The notes under the pieces were generated by a model that worked only from the letters and a program-made list of their open reading frames with translations, did no database searches and had not been told where the DNA came from. A stretch of DNA of 9,772 bases from an uncultured Thiomonas sp. (GTDB lineage: Bacteria > Pseudomonadota > Gammaproteobacteria > Burkholderiales > Burkholderiaceae_C). The stretch spans positions 1-9,772 of the forward strand of contig CALBRU010000069.1 of the NCBI GenBank assembly GCA_937927695.1, read 5' to 3'. This document shows, one piece after another, positions 1 to 6,931 of the stretch. The position numbers were made by a program, and so were the translations under genes. Numbering within the stretch: the first letter of the stretch is position 1; each line of letters starts with the position of its first letter.

Positions 1-1161
1 GTCGCCATTCGAGGCACCAACGGCAAGACCGCCGTCACAGGGCTGACCGGGCTGATGCTGGAGCGCGCGGGTTGGAGCGTGGCGGTGGTGGGAAACATTT
101 CGGCCGCCGTGCTCGACGTGCTGCAGGCCCGGCTTGCCGCCGACGACCTTCCCGCAGCCTGGGTGCTGGAGCTCTCCAGCTTCCAGCTTCATGGCATGGA
201 GGGCTTCGCCGCCGACGCGGCCACGGTGCTCAACATCACCCAGGACCATCTCGACTGGCACGGTGATATGACGGCCTACGCCGTCGACAAGGCCAACATC
301 TTCGGCAATCAGGGCGCGCAGGGCGTCATGGTGCTCAATCGCGACGATCCGCAGGTGATGGCCATGCAACGCCCGGGGCGCAAGCTGCGGCGCTTTGGTC
401 TGTCCGCGCCGCAACAACCGGGAGACTGGGGCGTGGTGCGCGAAGGCGGCATCGACTGGCTGGCGCGCGCCTTGCCCGACGCGGAGGCTGAAACCGCGCA
501 AGTTGTCACCAAAGCCCCGCGCCGCGCCAGGCCGACTGCGCAGCCTGCCGCCGAGCTGGCCTTGCAGCGTTTGATGCCCACCGAAGCCCTGCGCATTCAA
601 GGCGCGCACAACGTCGCCAATGCCCTGGCCGCGCTGGCTTTGGGCGATGCCGTGGGCGCGCCGCTCGCGCCCATGCTGCATGCTCTGCGTGAGTATCGCG
701 GCGAGCCGCATCGCATGCAGACCGTGGCGGTGATCGACGGCGTGCGCTGGATCGACGACAGCAAGGGCACCAATGTCGGCGCCACGGTGGCGGCACTGGC
801 GGGCATGGAAACGCCGGTGGTGCTGATCGCCGGTGGGGACGGCAAGGGGCAGGATTTTTCGCCGCTGCGTGCGCAGGCTGCGCGGCTGCGCGCTGCGGTG
901 CTGATCGGCCGCGATGCGCAGGCCATCGCCGCGGAGCTGCAGGGGCTGGCCCCCACCGAATTCACGCAGTCCCTGGAGCAGGCTGTGCAGCGCGCCGCCA
1001 CGCTGGCACAGACCGGCGACGCGGCGCTGTTGTCACCCGCCTGCGCCAGTCTGGACATGTTCCGCAACTATGCGCATCGTGCCGAGGTGTTCACCCAGGC
1101 CGTTCGTGATCTGGCCGAGCAGCGCGGGCAGGTGTGGAGTGAAGGAGCCGACCATGCTTGA
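1..1161 (+). CDS. murD: UDP-N-acetylmuramoyl-L-alanine--D-glutamate ligase, 5'-truncated by the window
   Basis: Cytoplasmic Mur ligase that adds D-glutamate to UDP-MurNAc-L-Ala using ATP. The frame is open from base 1, so the gene starts upstream. 386 residues are visible, and the roughly 110-residue N-terminal UDP-binding domain is missing. In visible numbering: ATP-binding loop GTNGKT at 5-10; ELSSFQL at 57-63; NITQDHLDWHG at 78-88; the lysine expected to be carbamylated in VDKANIF, about K97; DDSKGTN at 252-258; LSPACASLD at 344-352 in the C-terminal domain. A low-complexity Ala/Arg/Pro segment at about 157-188 sits between the central motifs, as I recall for other betaproteobacterial MurD. 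The loop reads RGTNGKTA where the family usually has TGTNGKTT. The stop overlaps the ftsW start by 8 bp. Identity is firm from motifs and from its place before ftsW. Confidence 0.97.
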   Translation, partial: VAIRGTNGKTAVTGLTGLMLERAGWSVAVVGNISAAVLDVLQARLAADDLPAAWVLELSSFQLHGMEGFAADAATVLNITQDHLDWHGDMTAYAVDKANIFGNQGAQGVMVLNRDDPQVMAMQRPGRKLRRFGLSAPQQPGDWGVVREGGIDWLARALPDAEAETAQVVTKAPRRARPTAQPAAELALQRLMPTEALRIQGAHNVANALAALALGDAVGAPLAPMLHALREYRGEPHRMQTVAVIDGVRWIDDSKGTNVGATVAALAGMETPVVLIAGGDGKGQDFSPLRAQAARLRAAVLIGRDAQAIAAELQGLAPTEFTQSLEQAVQRAATLAQTGDAALLSPACASLDMFRNYAHRAEVFTQAVRDLAEQRGQVWSEGADHA

Positions 1162-2389
1162 GCGCATGCTGCCCTTCCTCGGTCGCAAGCGCGACAAGTC
1201 AGCGGCCGATCTGCCGGTGCGTGTGGGGCATAGGGCGCCGCGCAATTCGCGCATGCTGGAGTACGACCAGAACCTGGTCTGGGTCACGCTGCTGCTGCTG
1301 GCCTACGGCCTGGTCATGGTGTATTCGGCCACGATTTCCTTCCACGACTCGCCGCGTTATGCGCAGTGGTCGCCCTACCACTATTTCATCCGCGATCTGT
1401 TCTCCATCGCTGCGGCGTTGCTGGCAAGCTGGATCGTGGTGCAGATTCCGATGGCCGAGCTGCAGAAATGGTCGATGCGTTTTTTCTTTCTCTCGCTGAT
1501 CGGGCTGGTGCTCGTGCTGCTGCCGCATATCGGCAAGGACGTGAACGGCTCCAAGCGCTGGGTGGTCTTCCCCGGCGGGCTGAATTTCCAGCCCTCCGAG
1601 CTGGTCAAGCTCACTGCGCTCATCTATGCTGCCGATTTCATGGTGCGCAAGCAGGAGGTCAAGCAAAGCCTGCTCAAGACCTTCCTGCCGATGATGGCGG
1701 TGATGATGATCGTGGGCGTGCTGCTGCTGGCCGAGCCCGACATGGGCGCCTTTTTGGTCATCGCGTCCATCACCTTGGCCATCCTGTTTCTCGGTGGGGC
1801 CAACGGCAAGCTGTTTTCGGTGTTCAGCGTGGCGGTGATCGGCGCCTTTGTGTTGATGATCGTGCTCTCGCCCTGGCGGCGTGATCGCATCTTCGCCTAT
1901 CTCAACCCTTGGTCGGAATCGAATGCGCTGGGCAGCGCCTATCAGCTCTCGCACGCGCTGATCGCCATGGGGCGCGGCGAGTGGTTCGGCGTCGGCCTCG
2001 GCGGCAGCATTGAAAAGCTGCATTACCTGCCTGAAGCGCACACCGACTTTCTGCTGGCCATCATCGGCGAGGAACTGGGTCTGGTGGGTGTCGGCGTGGT
2101 GATCTTCGCGTTTTACTGGATCGTGCGCCGCGCCTTCGACATCGGCCGTCAGGCGCTGGTGCTCGACCGCATGTACAGCGCCTTGGTGGCGCAGGGCATC
2201 GGCGTGTGGATCGGCGGGCAGGCCTTCATCAATATCGGCGTGAACCTCGGTCTGTTGCCCACCAAGGGGCTCACACTGCCGCTGATGAGCTATGGCGGCT
2301 CGGCGCTGCTGCTCAACTGCATGGCCATCGCCGTGTTGCTGCGCGTCGATTTCGAAAACCGAGTGTTGATGCGCGGAGGGCATGTATGA
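1154..2389 (+). CDS. ftsW: Septal peptidoglycan glycosyltransferase FtsW (SEDS family)
   Basis: Polytopic inner-membrane SEDS protein that polymerises lipid II into septal glycan, working with the class B penicillin-binding protein FtsI. 411 residues, normal for the family. A basic cytoplasmic N-terminus (1-40) precedes the first membrane helix at about 41-58 (ending near VYSAT). About ten helices are expected. Conserved elements seen: FQPSEL at 145-150; PEAHTDF with Asp298, the residue equivalent to the essential SEDS aspartate; the following GEELGL; and MSYGGS at 378-383. ATG 1154 is chosen because GAAGGAG (1141-1147) lies 6 bases upstream and the protein then starts MLERMLPFLG. The frame is open further upstream, but that part lies inside murD and is not FtsW-like. 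It overlaps murD by 8 bp and murG by 4 bp, implying translational coupling. Confidence 0.97.
   Translation: MLERMLPFLGRKRDKSAADLPVRVGHRAPRNSRMLEYDQNLVWVTLLLLAYGLVMVYSATISFHDSPRYAQWSPYHYFIRDLFSIAAALLASWIVVQIPMAELQKWSMRFFFLSLIGLVLVLLPHIGKDVNGSKRWVVFPGGLNFQPSELVKLTALIYAADFMVRKQEVKQSLLKTFLPMMAVMMIVGVLLLAEPDMGAFLVIASITLAILFLGGANGKLFSVFSVAVIGAFVLMIVLSPWRRDRIFAYLNPWSESNALGSAYQLSHALIAMGRGEWFGVGLGGSIEKLHYLPEAHTDFLLAIIGEELGLVGVGVVIFAFYWIVRRAFDIGRQALVLDRMYSALVAQGIGVWIGGQAFINIGVNLGLLPTKGLTLPLMSYGGSALLLNCMAIAVLLRVDFENRVLMRGGHV
2375..2380 (+). promoter_or_regulatory. Ribosome binding site that fixes the murG start
   Basis: GGAGGG lies 5 bases before ATG 2386, which forms an ATGA overlap with the ftsW stop. 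This good site supports starting murG at 2386, upstream of the repeat-derived segment, rather than at a later codon. A second ATG at 2382 is closer to the site but is in a different frame that does not encode MurG. Confidence 0.7.
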
Positions 2390-3672
2390 CAAGCCCCACC
2401 CGAGATCGCCACGATGTGGCGCTCCCCCCCCAGGGGGCGGAACAAGGCTTGGGGCGGCCCGGCGCCTTGTTCGGGGAAGTCCCCCCCCGAGAGCACCGCG
2501 CTGCGGCGCTTTCCCCCCAGGGGGCGGGGCAAGGCTTGGGACGGCCCGGCGCCTTGCCCCCGTCGCATTCCCATGTATCCGTTGCCGTCATCATGGCGGG
2601 CGGCACCGGCGGCCATATCTTCCCCGGCATTGCCGTGGGCGAGGGCTTGCGCGCTGCGGGCTGGACGGTGCACTGGATGGGTGCGCCCACCGGCATGGAG
2701 GCGCAGCTCGCGCCGCGCTACGGTTTCGACATGCTTTGGGTGCGTTTCGGTGGCCTGCGCGGCAAAGGTTTGCTGACCAAACTGCTGCTGCCGCTCAATC
2801 TGCTGCGCGCCTTCTGGCAGGCTTTGCGCGGCTTGCGCCGCGTTGGCGCCGACGTGGTGGTGAGCATGGGCGGCTATATCGCCTTTCCCGGTGGCTTGAT
2901 GAGCGTGTGGGCTGGGGCCAAGCTGGTGGTGCATGAGCAGAACGCCGTTGCCGGTCTGGCCAACAAGGTGCTCGCGCGCCTGGCCGACCGCAGCTACACC
3001 GCGTTTCCCGACGCGCTGCCGGGTGCGCAGTGGGTGGGCAATCCGGTGCGTGCGGAAATCTGCGCCTTGCCTTCGCCCGAGCAGCGTTACGCCGGTCGCA
3101 GCGGGCCGCTGCAGGTGCTCGTGGTCGGCGGCAGTCTGGGCGCGCAGGCGCTCAACTCGCTGATACCGCAGGCGCTGGCACTTTTGCCCGCGGGCGAACG
3201 CCCGCAGGTGCGTCATCAAAGCGGGGCCAAGCATTTGCCGACCCTGCAACAGGCTTATGCCGACGCTGGTGTGCAGGCCGACTGCGTGGCCTTCATCGAC
3301 GACATGGCCGCGGCTTATGCGCAGGCCGATCTGGTGATCTGCCGCGCCGGCGCCTCGACCGTGACTGAAGTGGCCTGCGCCGGTGTGGCGGCGCTGTTCG
3401 TGCCGTTTCCCCATGCGGTCGATGACCACCAGACGGTGAACGCGAAATTTCTCGCAGGCCGCGATGCGGCGCTGCTGATTCAACAACGCGACCTGAGCGC
3501 GCAGGGGCTTGCCGAACTGCTGCAAAGTCTGGACCGCCCGCGCCTGCTGCAACTGGCGCAGGCCGCACGTGGCCTGGCGCGGCCGGATGCGGTGCAGGCT
3601 GTCGTGGAGGGCTGCAACGCCCTGCTGCCGGGACGCAAAACGAGCAAAGAAACAGGAAGGCAAGGGCGATGA
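2386..3672 (+). CDS. murG: Lipid II synthase MurG with repeat-derived N-terminal extension
   Basis: Peripheral inner-membrane GT-B glycosyltransferase that transfers GlcNAc from UDP-GlcNAc to lipid I, giving lipid II. 428 residues against about 355-360 usually; the excess is an N-terminal stretch of about 63 residues. The family core starts near V64 (VSVAVIMAGGTGGH, with GGTGGH at 72-77). It then shows SMGGY, HEQNAVAGLANK from H183, VGNPVR, VVGGSLGAQ at 246-254, HQSG, and the UDP-GlcNAc-site segment GASTVTEVA with E328. The extension contains ALPPQGAEQGLGRPGAL and ALSPQGAGQGLGRPGAL, the translations of two copies of a palindromic DNA repeat. Start 2386 is preferred: it has a good ribosome site and an ATGA overlap with ftsW. 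ATG 2593 (M70) would remove the first beta strand. TTG codons at 2467 and 2554 are weaker options. It overlaps murC by ATGA. Confidence 0.95.
   Translation: MTSPTRDRHDVALPPQGAEQGLGRPGALFGEVPPREHRAAALSPQGAGQGLGRPGALPPSHSHVSVAVIMAGGTGGHIFPGIAVGEGLRAAGWTVHWMGAPTGMEAQLAPRYGFDMLWVRFGGLRGKGLLTKLLLPLNLLRAFWQALRGLRRVGADVVVSMGGYIAFPGGLMSVWAGAKLVVHEQNAVAGLANKVLARLADRSYTAFPDALPGAQWVGNPVRAEICALPSPEQRYAGRSGPLQVLVVGGSLGAQALNSLIPQALALLPAGERPQVRHQSGAKHLPTLQQAYADAGVQADCVAFIDDMAAAYAQADLVICRAGASTVTEVACAGVAALFVPFPHAVDDHQTVNAKFLAGRDAALLIQQRDLSAQGLAELLQSLDRPRLLQLAQAARGLARPDAVQAVVEGCNALLPGRKTSKETGRQGR
2407..2560 (+). repeat. Tandem pair of palindromic repeat units inside the murG 5' end
   Basis: Two units align without gaps at an 87-bp offset: about 2407-2473 and 2494-2560. 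From 2412 on, 52 of 62 positions match. Each unit has three inverted-repeat parts. Part one is a small hairpin, CCAC/GTGG in unit 1 and CCGC/GCGG in unit 2. Part two is a C-run facing AGGGGG. Part three is a longer stem with a 15-base loop: GAACAAGGC (2440-2448) with GCCTTGTTC (2464-2472), and GGGGCAAGGC (2526-2535) with GCCTTGCCCC (2551-2560). A linker hairpin TCGGGG/CCCCGA lies at 2471-2476/2485-2490. The 87-bp period is 29 codons, so both units are read in the same frame. From memory, similar GC-rich palindromes are dispersed between genes in Burkholderiales genomes; that is recall, not a search result. Confidence 0.8.
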
Positions 3673-5078
3673 AACACGCCATTCGCAAAATTCATTTCGT
3701 CGGCATCGGTGGCGCCGGTATGAGCGGCATTGCCGAAGTGCTGCACAACCTGGGCTATGCCATCAGCGGCTCGGATCTGAACGAGAGCGCCACCGTGCGC
3801 CGATTGCGCGAACTGGGCCTGCGCGTGGCGATCGGGCACGACGCCGCTCAGGTGCAGGATGCCGATGCCGTGGTCGTCTCCACCGCCGTGCGCGCCGACA
3901 ACCCCGAGGTGCTCGCGGCGCGTGCACGCCACATTCCGGTGGTGCCGCGCGCGGTCATGCTGGCCGAGTTGATGCGCCTCAAGCGCGGCATTGCGATTGC
4001 GGGCACGCATGGCAAGACCACCACCACCAGTCTGGTCGCCAGCGTGCTGGCCGAGGGCGGGCTCGATCCGACCTTCGTCATCGGCGGGCGGCTCAACAGC
4101 GCCGGGGTCAACGCCAAGCTCGGGCAGGGCGAATACATCGTGGTCGAGGCCGACGAATCCGACGCCTCTTTCCTCAACCTGCTGCCGGTCATGGCCGTGA
4201 TCACCAATATCGACGCCGACCACATGGACACCTACGGTCACGACCCGGCCCGGTTGCGCCATGCCTTCGTCGATTTCATCGCCCGGCTGCCGTTCTACGG
4301 CGCGGCCGTACTGTGCGTGGATGACGCCGCGGTGCGCTCCATTCTGCCTTTCGTCTCCAAGCCCGTCACCAGCTACGGCTTTGCCGAAGACGCGCAGGTG
4401 CGCGCCATCGACGTGCGGGCCGAGGGCGCGCAGATGCACTTCACCGTGCTGCGTCGCAACGGCGTGCAACTGCCGCCGCTGGCCGTCACGCTGAACCTGC
4501 CGGGGCGGCACAACGTGCAGAACGCACTGGCCGCCATCGCCGTGGCCACCGAACTGAATGTGGACGACGCCGCCATCCAGCGCGCGCTGGCCGGGTTCAC
4601 CGGCGTGGGTCGGCGTTTCCAGCGTTATGGCGAAGTGGCGGCGCATCACGGCGGGCACTTCACCCTGATCGACGATTACGGCCACCATCCGGTTGAAATG
4701 GCCGCCACGCTGGCGGCGGCCCGCGGCGCCTTTCCGGGGCGACGGTTGGTGCTCGCCTTCCAGCCGCATCGCTACACCCGCACCCGCGATCTGTTTGAAG
4801 ACTTCGTGAAAGTGCTCGGCGAGGCCGACGCGGTGCTGTTGGCCGAGGTGTACGCCGCCGGTGAAGCTCCGCTGGTCGCGGCCGACGGTCGCAGCCTGGC
4901 GCGTGCTGTGCGTGTGGCCGGCAAGACCGAGCCGGTGTTCGTCGAAGCCGTGGCCGATCTGCCGCAGGCCATTCTGGAGATGGCGCGCGAGGGCGACGTG
5001 CTGATCTGCATGGGGGCAGGTTCCATCGGCGCCGTGGCCGCTCAAGTGGTGGCGCTGGCAAAGGAGACCGCGCAATGA
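3669..5078 (+). CDS. murC: UDP-N-acetylmuramate--L-alanine ligase
   Basis: Cytoplasmic Mur ligase that catalyses the first peptide-forming step, joining L-alanine to UDP-MurNAc with ATP. 469 residues, typical length. The N-terminal UDP-binding domain opens with GIGGAGMSG at 12-20. The central ATPase domain has GTHGKT at 112-117, EADESD at 160-165 and NIDADHMD. GRHNVQNALAA leads into the C-terminal domain, where DDYGHHP (335-341) and FQPHRYTRTRD (from F364) are the MurC-specific signatures. ATG 3669 overlaps the murG stop as ATGA. AGGAAGG at 3654-3660 lies 8 bases upstream. The gene ends in an ATGA overlap with ddlB. The MurC-specific histidine motifs separate it from MurD, MurE, MurF and Mpl. 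Confidence 0.98.
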   Translation: MKHAIRKIHFVGIGGAGMSGIAEVLHNLGYAISGSDLNESATVRRLRELGLRVAIGHDAAQVQDADAVVVSTAVRADNPEVLAARARHIPVVPRAVMLAELMRLKRGIAIAGTHGKTTTTSLVASVLAEGGLDPTFVIGGRLNSAGVNAKLGQGEYIVVEADESDASFLNLLPVMAVITNIDADHMDTYGHDPARLRHAFVDFIARLPFYGAAVLCVDDAAVRSILPFVSKPVTSYGFAEDAQVRAIDVRAEGAQMHFTVLRRNGVQLPPLAVTLNLPGRHNVQNALAAIAVATELNVDDAAIQRALAGFTGVGRRFQRYGEVAAHHGGHFTLIDDYGHHPVEMAATLAAARGAFPGRRLVLAFQPHRYTRTRDLFEDFVKVLGEADAVLLAEVYAAGEAPLVAADGRSLARAVRVAGKTEPVFVEAVADLPQAILEMAREGDVLICMGAGSIGAVAAQVVALAKETAQ

Positions 5079-6103
5079 CACCCTGGCCGCAAATCGATCC
5101 GCGCGGCCTGGGCCGGGTCGCGGTGCTCATGGGCGGCCTATCCGCCGAGCGCGAGATCTCGCTGATGTCGGGCAAGGGCGTGCTCGCCGCGCTGCAGTCG
5201 CGCGGGGTCGATGCCTTTGCTTTCGATCCGTCGGTGGACGACCTGGCTGCGCTCAAGTCGTTCGGCGCGAAGCGCGCGTTCATCACTCTGCATGGCCGCT
5301 GGGGTGAAGACGGCACGGTACAGGGCGGGCTCGAACTGCTCGGCATTCCCTACACCGGGCCGGGCGTGCTGGCCTCGGCCCTGGCGATCGACAAGGCCAT
5401 GACCAAGCGACTGTGGCATTTCGAGAACCTGTCCACCCCCAAATGGCGCGAGGTGGGCACGCTCATCGAAGCCCGCGCGGCGGCGGCCGTGCTGGGCTTT
5501 CCGCTGATTTTCAAGGCCACGCATGAAGGCTCCACGCTGGGTCTCAAGCGCGCCGACAGCGAGGCCGAAGTGCAAGCCGCCTATCTCGAAGCCGCACGCT
5601 TTGACAGCCGGGTGCTGGTGGAACAGTTCATCGAGGGCGACGAAGTGACCTGCGCGGTGATCGGCGCGGGCGATCAGGCGCGGGCGCTGCCGCTTATCCG
5701 CATCGTCGCCCCGGGCGGCAACTACGACTACGAACACAAGTATTTCAGCGACGACACCCGCTACATCTGCCCAAGCGAATTGCCTGCCGACGAAGAAGCG
5801 CGCATTCAGGATCTGGTCTTGCGCAGCTATCGCACGCTGGGCTGCCGCGGCTGGGCGCGGGCCGACGTCATGATTCGCGCCACCGACCGCCAGCCCTTTC
5901 TGCTGGAGATCAACACCTCGCCCGGCATGACCTCGCATTCGCTGGTGCCCATGGCCGCGCGGGTGGCCGGGCTGGAATACGCCGATCTGTGCCTGCTCAT
6001 TCTCAGCATGGCGGCGCTCGATCAACCGCATAAGGTGGTTGACCCCCACGCTGCGGCTTCGCCTGCGCTGCCCCCGGCCGGTGGCGAGAAGGGCGACCGA
6101 TGA
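5075..6103 (+). CDS. ddlB: D-alanine--D-alanine ligase
   Basis: Cytoplasmic ATP-grasp enzyme that makes the D-Ala-D-Ala dipeptide later added by MurF. 342 residues; E. coli DdlB has 306. Seen in order: GGLSAEREISL (20-30), HGRWGEDG (73-80), the ATP-site loop EGSTLG (151-156), EQFIEG (183-188), YDYEHKYFSD (217-226) and the metal ligands D264, E278 and N280 in ARADVM and LLEINTSPGMTSHS. The family-like sequence ends around residue 315. The last 27 or so residues (QPHKVVDPHAAASPALPPAGGEKGDR) are Pro/Ala-rich and look like read-through into a GC-rich repeat fragment. The start is supported by AAGGAG 8 bases upstream and ATGA overlap with murC. It overlaps ftsQ by ATGA. The symbol ddlB is given by cluster position; the enzyme class is certain. 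Confidence 0.96.
   Translation: MTPWPQIDPRGLGRVAVLMGGLSAEREISLMSGKGVLAALQSRGVDAFAFDPSVDDLAALKSFGAKRAFITLHGRWGEDGTVQGGLELLGIPYTGPGVLASALAIDKAMTKRLWHFENLSTPKWREVGTLIEARAAAAVLGFPLIFKATHEGSTLGLKRADSEAEVQAAYLEAARFDSRVLVEQFIEGDEVTCAVIGAGDQARALPLIRIVAPGGNYDYEHKYFSDDTRYICPSELPADEEARIQDLVLRSYRTLGCRGWARADVMIRATDRQPFLLEINTSPGMTSHSLVPMAARVAGLEYADLCLLILSMAALDQPHKVVDPHAAASPALPPAGGEKGDR
6041..6085 (+). repeat. Possible degenerate GC-rich repeat fragment at the ddlB 3' end
   Basis: A GC-rich stretch with CCCCCACGCTGCGGCTTCGC followed by GCCTGCGCTGCCCCC. It encodes the part of DdlB beyond the normal C-terminus. It resembles, by recall, the first half of dispersed Burkholderiales palindromes. It shares GCTGCGGC plus a later C-run with the repeat unit in murG (near 2501 and 2513). 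The inverted symmetry here is poor, so this may be a decayed copy or just biased coding sequence. Confidence 0.3.
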
Positions 6104-6117
6104 GCCGACCGATGAGC
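6094..6117 (+). repeat. Perfect 12-bp tandem duplication over the ftsQ start
   Basis: CGACCGATGAGC occurs twice in succession (6094-6105 and 6106-6117). Each copy contains an in-frame ATG, so FtsQ begins MSRPMSS with two possible starts, 6100 and 6112. Only the first forms the ATGA overlap with ddlB and lies 6 bases from GAGAAGGG (6086-6093). Confidence 0.9.
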
Positions 6118-6930
6118 AGCTACGCCCCGCGCGAACTCCCGCTCGACATCCGCCTGATGCAAGGCACCTCGCGTGCCCTGTTCTGGCTAGTGGCGCTCGG
6201 CTGCCTGTTCGTGGCCGGGCACTGGCTGATGCAGCGCAACTGGTGGGACATCCGCGCAGTGCGGCTTCAGGGCGACCTGCAGCGCATCAGCCCGGTGACG
6301 GTACGGGCCGAGGCCCTGCCGCAGTTGAGGGGCAATTTCCTCACCATCAATCTTGCCCAGGCGCAGCGGGTGTTCGAGAGCCTGCCGTGGGTGCGTACCG
6401 CTGTGGTGCAGCGGCTGTGGCCGATGCAACTGGCCGTCACGCTGCAGGCGCAGCAGCCGGTGGCCATCTGGCGCGAGCCGGGCAGCGCGCCGCAACTGGT
6501 CAACGTGCAGGGGCAGGCGTTCACCGCCAACCTCGGCGAAGTCCAGGGGCTGGGTCTGCCGCAGTTCAGCGGTCCGGCGGGAACCAGCGCGCAGGTCTTG
6601 CAGATGAGCCAGACGCTGCAGCCTTTGATGCAGGAATTTCATCAGACGGTCGCCACGCTGGCGCAAGGCAGCGGCGGCAACTGGAGCGTGCAGACCCGCA
6701 CCGGTCTGCGCATCGACCTGGGCAGTGCGCCCGACAGCGCGGCGACGCAGACCCGTCTCAAACAGTTCATGACCCTGATGCCGCAGCTCGAAGCCCGCTA
6801 CGGGCGGTCCATCGACAGCGTCGATCTGCGCTATCCCAACGGCTTCGCCGTGCATCTGCAAGGCGTGGATCTGCCGGGCATGAACAAGACAACGAACAAG
6901 ACACCGCAATCCGTGGGGAGGAAAGACTGA
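6100..6930 (+). CDS. ftsQ: Cell division protein FtsQ
   Basis: Bitopic inner-membrane divisome protein that, with FtsB and FtsL, links the cytoplasmic ring to septal peptidoglycan synthesis. 276 residues: short cytoplasmic N-terminus (1-25), one membrane helix at about 26-44 (ALFWLVALGCLFVAGHWLM), then a periplasmic POTRA domain from about W48 (WWDIRAVRLQGDL through PWVRTAVVQRLWPMQLAVTL) and the beta domain, ending near VDLRYPNGFAVHL. The family is poorly conserved in sequence, so the call rests on topology, the POTRA-like pattern and its position between ddlB and ftsA. ATG 6100 overlaps the ddlB stop; an in-frame ATG at 6112 is less well placed for a ribosome site. The C-terminal tail NKTTNKT comes from a short tandem repeat. 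The stop is 1 base before ftsA. Confidence 0.93.
   Translation: MSRPMSSYAPRELPLDIRLMQGTSRALFWLVALGCLFVAGHWLMQRNWWDIRAVRLQGDLQRISPVTVRAEALPQLRGNFLTINLAQAQRVFESLPWVRTAVVQRLWPMQLAVTLQAQQPVAIWREPGSAPQLVNVQGQAFTANLGEVQGLGLPQFSGPAGTSAQVLQMSQTLQPLMQEFHQTVATLAQGSGGNWSVQTRTGLRIDLGSAPDSAATQTRLKQFMTLMPQLEARYGRSIDSVDLRYPNGFAVHLQGVDLPGMNKTTNKTPQSVGRKD
6882..6905 (+). repeat. Imperfect 12-bp tandem repeat near the ftsQ 3' end
   Basis: GAACAAGACAAC is followed directly by GAACAAGACACC, 11 of 12 bases identical. It encodes NKTTNKT in the FtsQ tail and lies just before the ftsA ribosome site (GGAGG at 6917-6921). Confidence 0.7.
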
Positions 6931-6931
6931 C

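Noticed and set aside
914..1153. Longer ftsW starting at 914
   Set aside because: The extra 80 codons lie inside murD in another frame, are Arg/Pro/Ser-rich and unlike FtsW. ATG 1154 has a good ribosome site.
1199..2392. 397-codon minus-strand open frame opposite ftsW, and a similar one at 2290-3663 opposite murG
   Set aside because: Both are shadow frames of GC-rich codon bias with low-complexity His/Gln composition and no family resemblance.
2593..2595. ATG 2593 as the true murG start, leaving the repeats untranslated
   Set aside because: It would remove the first beta strand (VSVAVI) before the GGTGGH loop and has no Shine-Dalgarno sequence at the right distance. It is kept only as something to test.
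2382..2936. Open frame from ATG 2382, close to the murG ribosome site
   Set aside because: The frame is not MurG, the product is Arg/Gly-rich with no motif, and ATG 2386 gives the real protein.
3480..5081. 533-codon open frame on the minus strand opposite murC and the murG end
   Set aside because: It lies wholly antisense to well-supported genes, is rich in His, Gln and Arg as expected from the complement of GC-rich codons, and has no recognisable motif.
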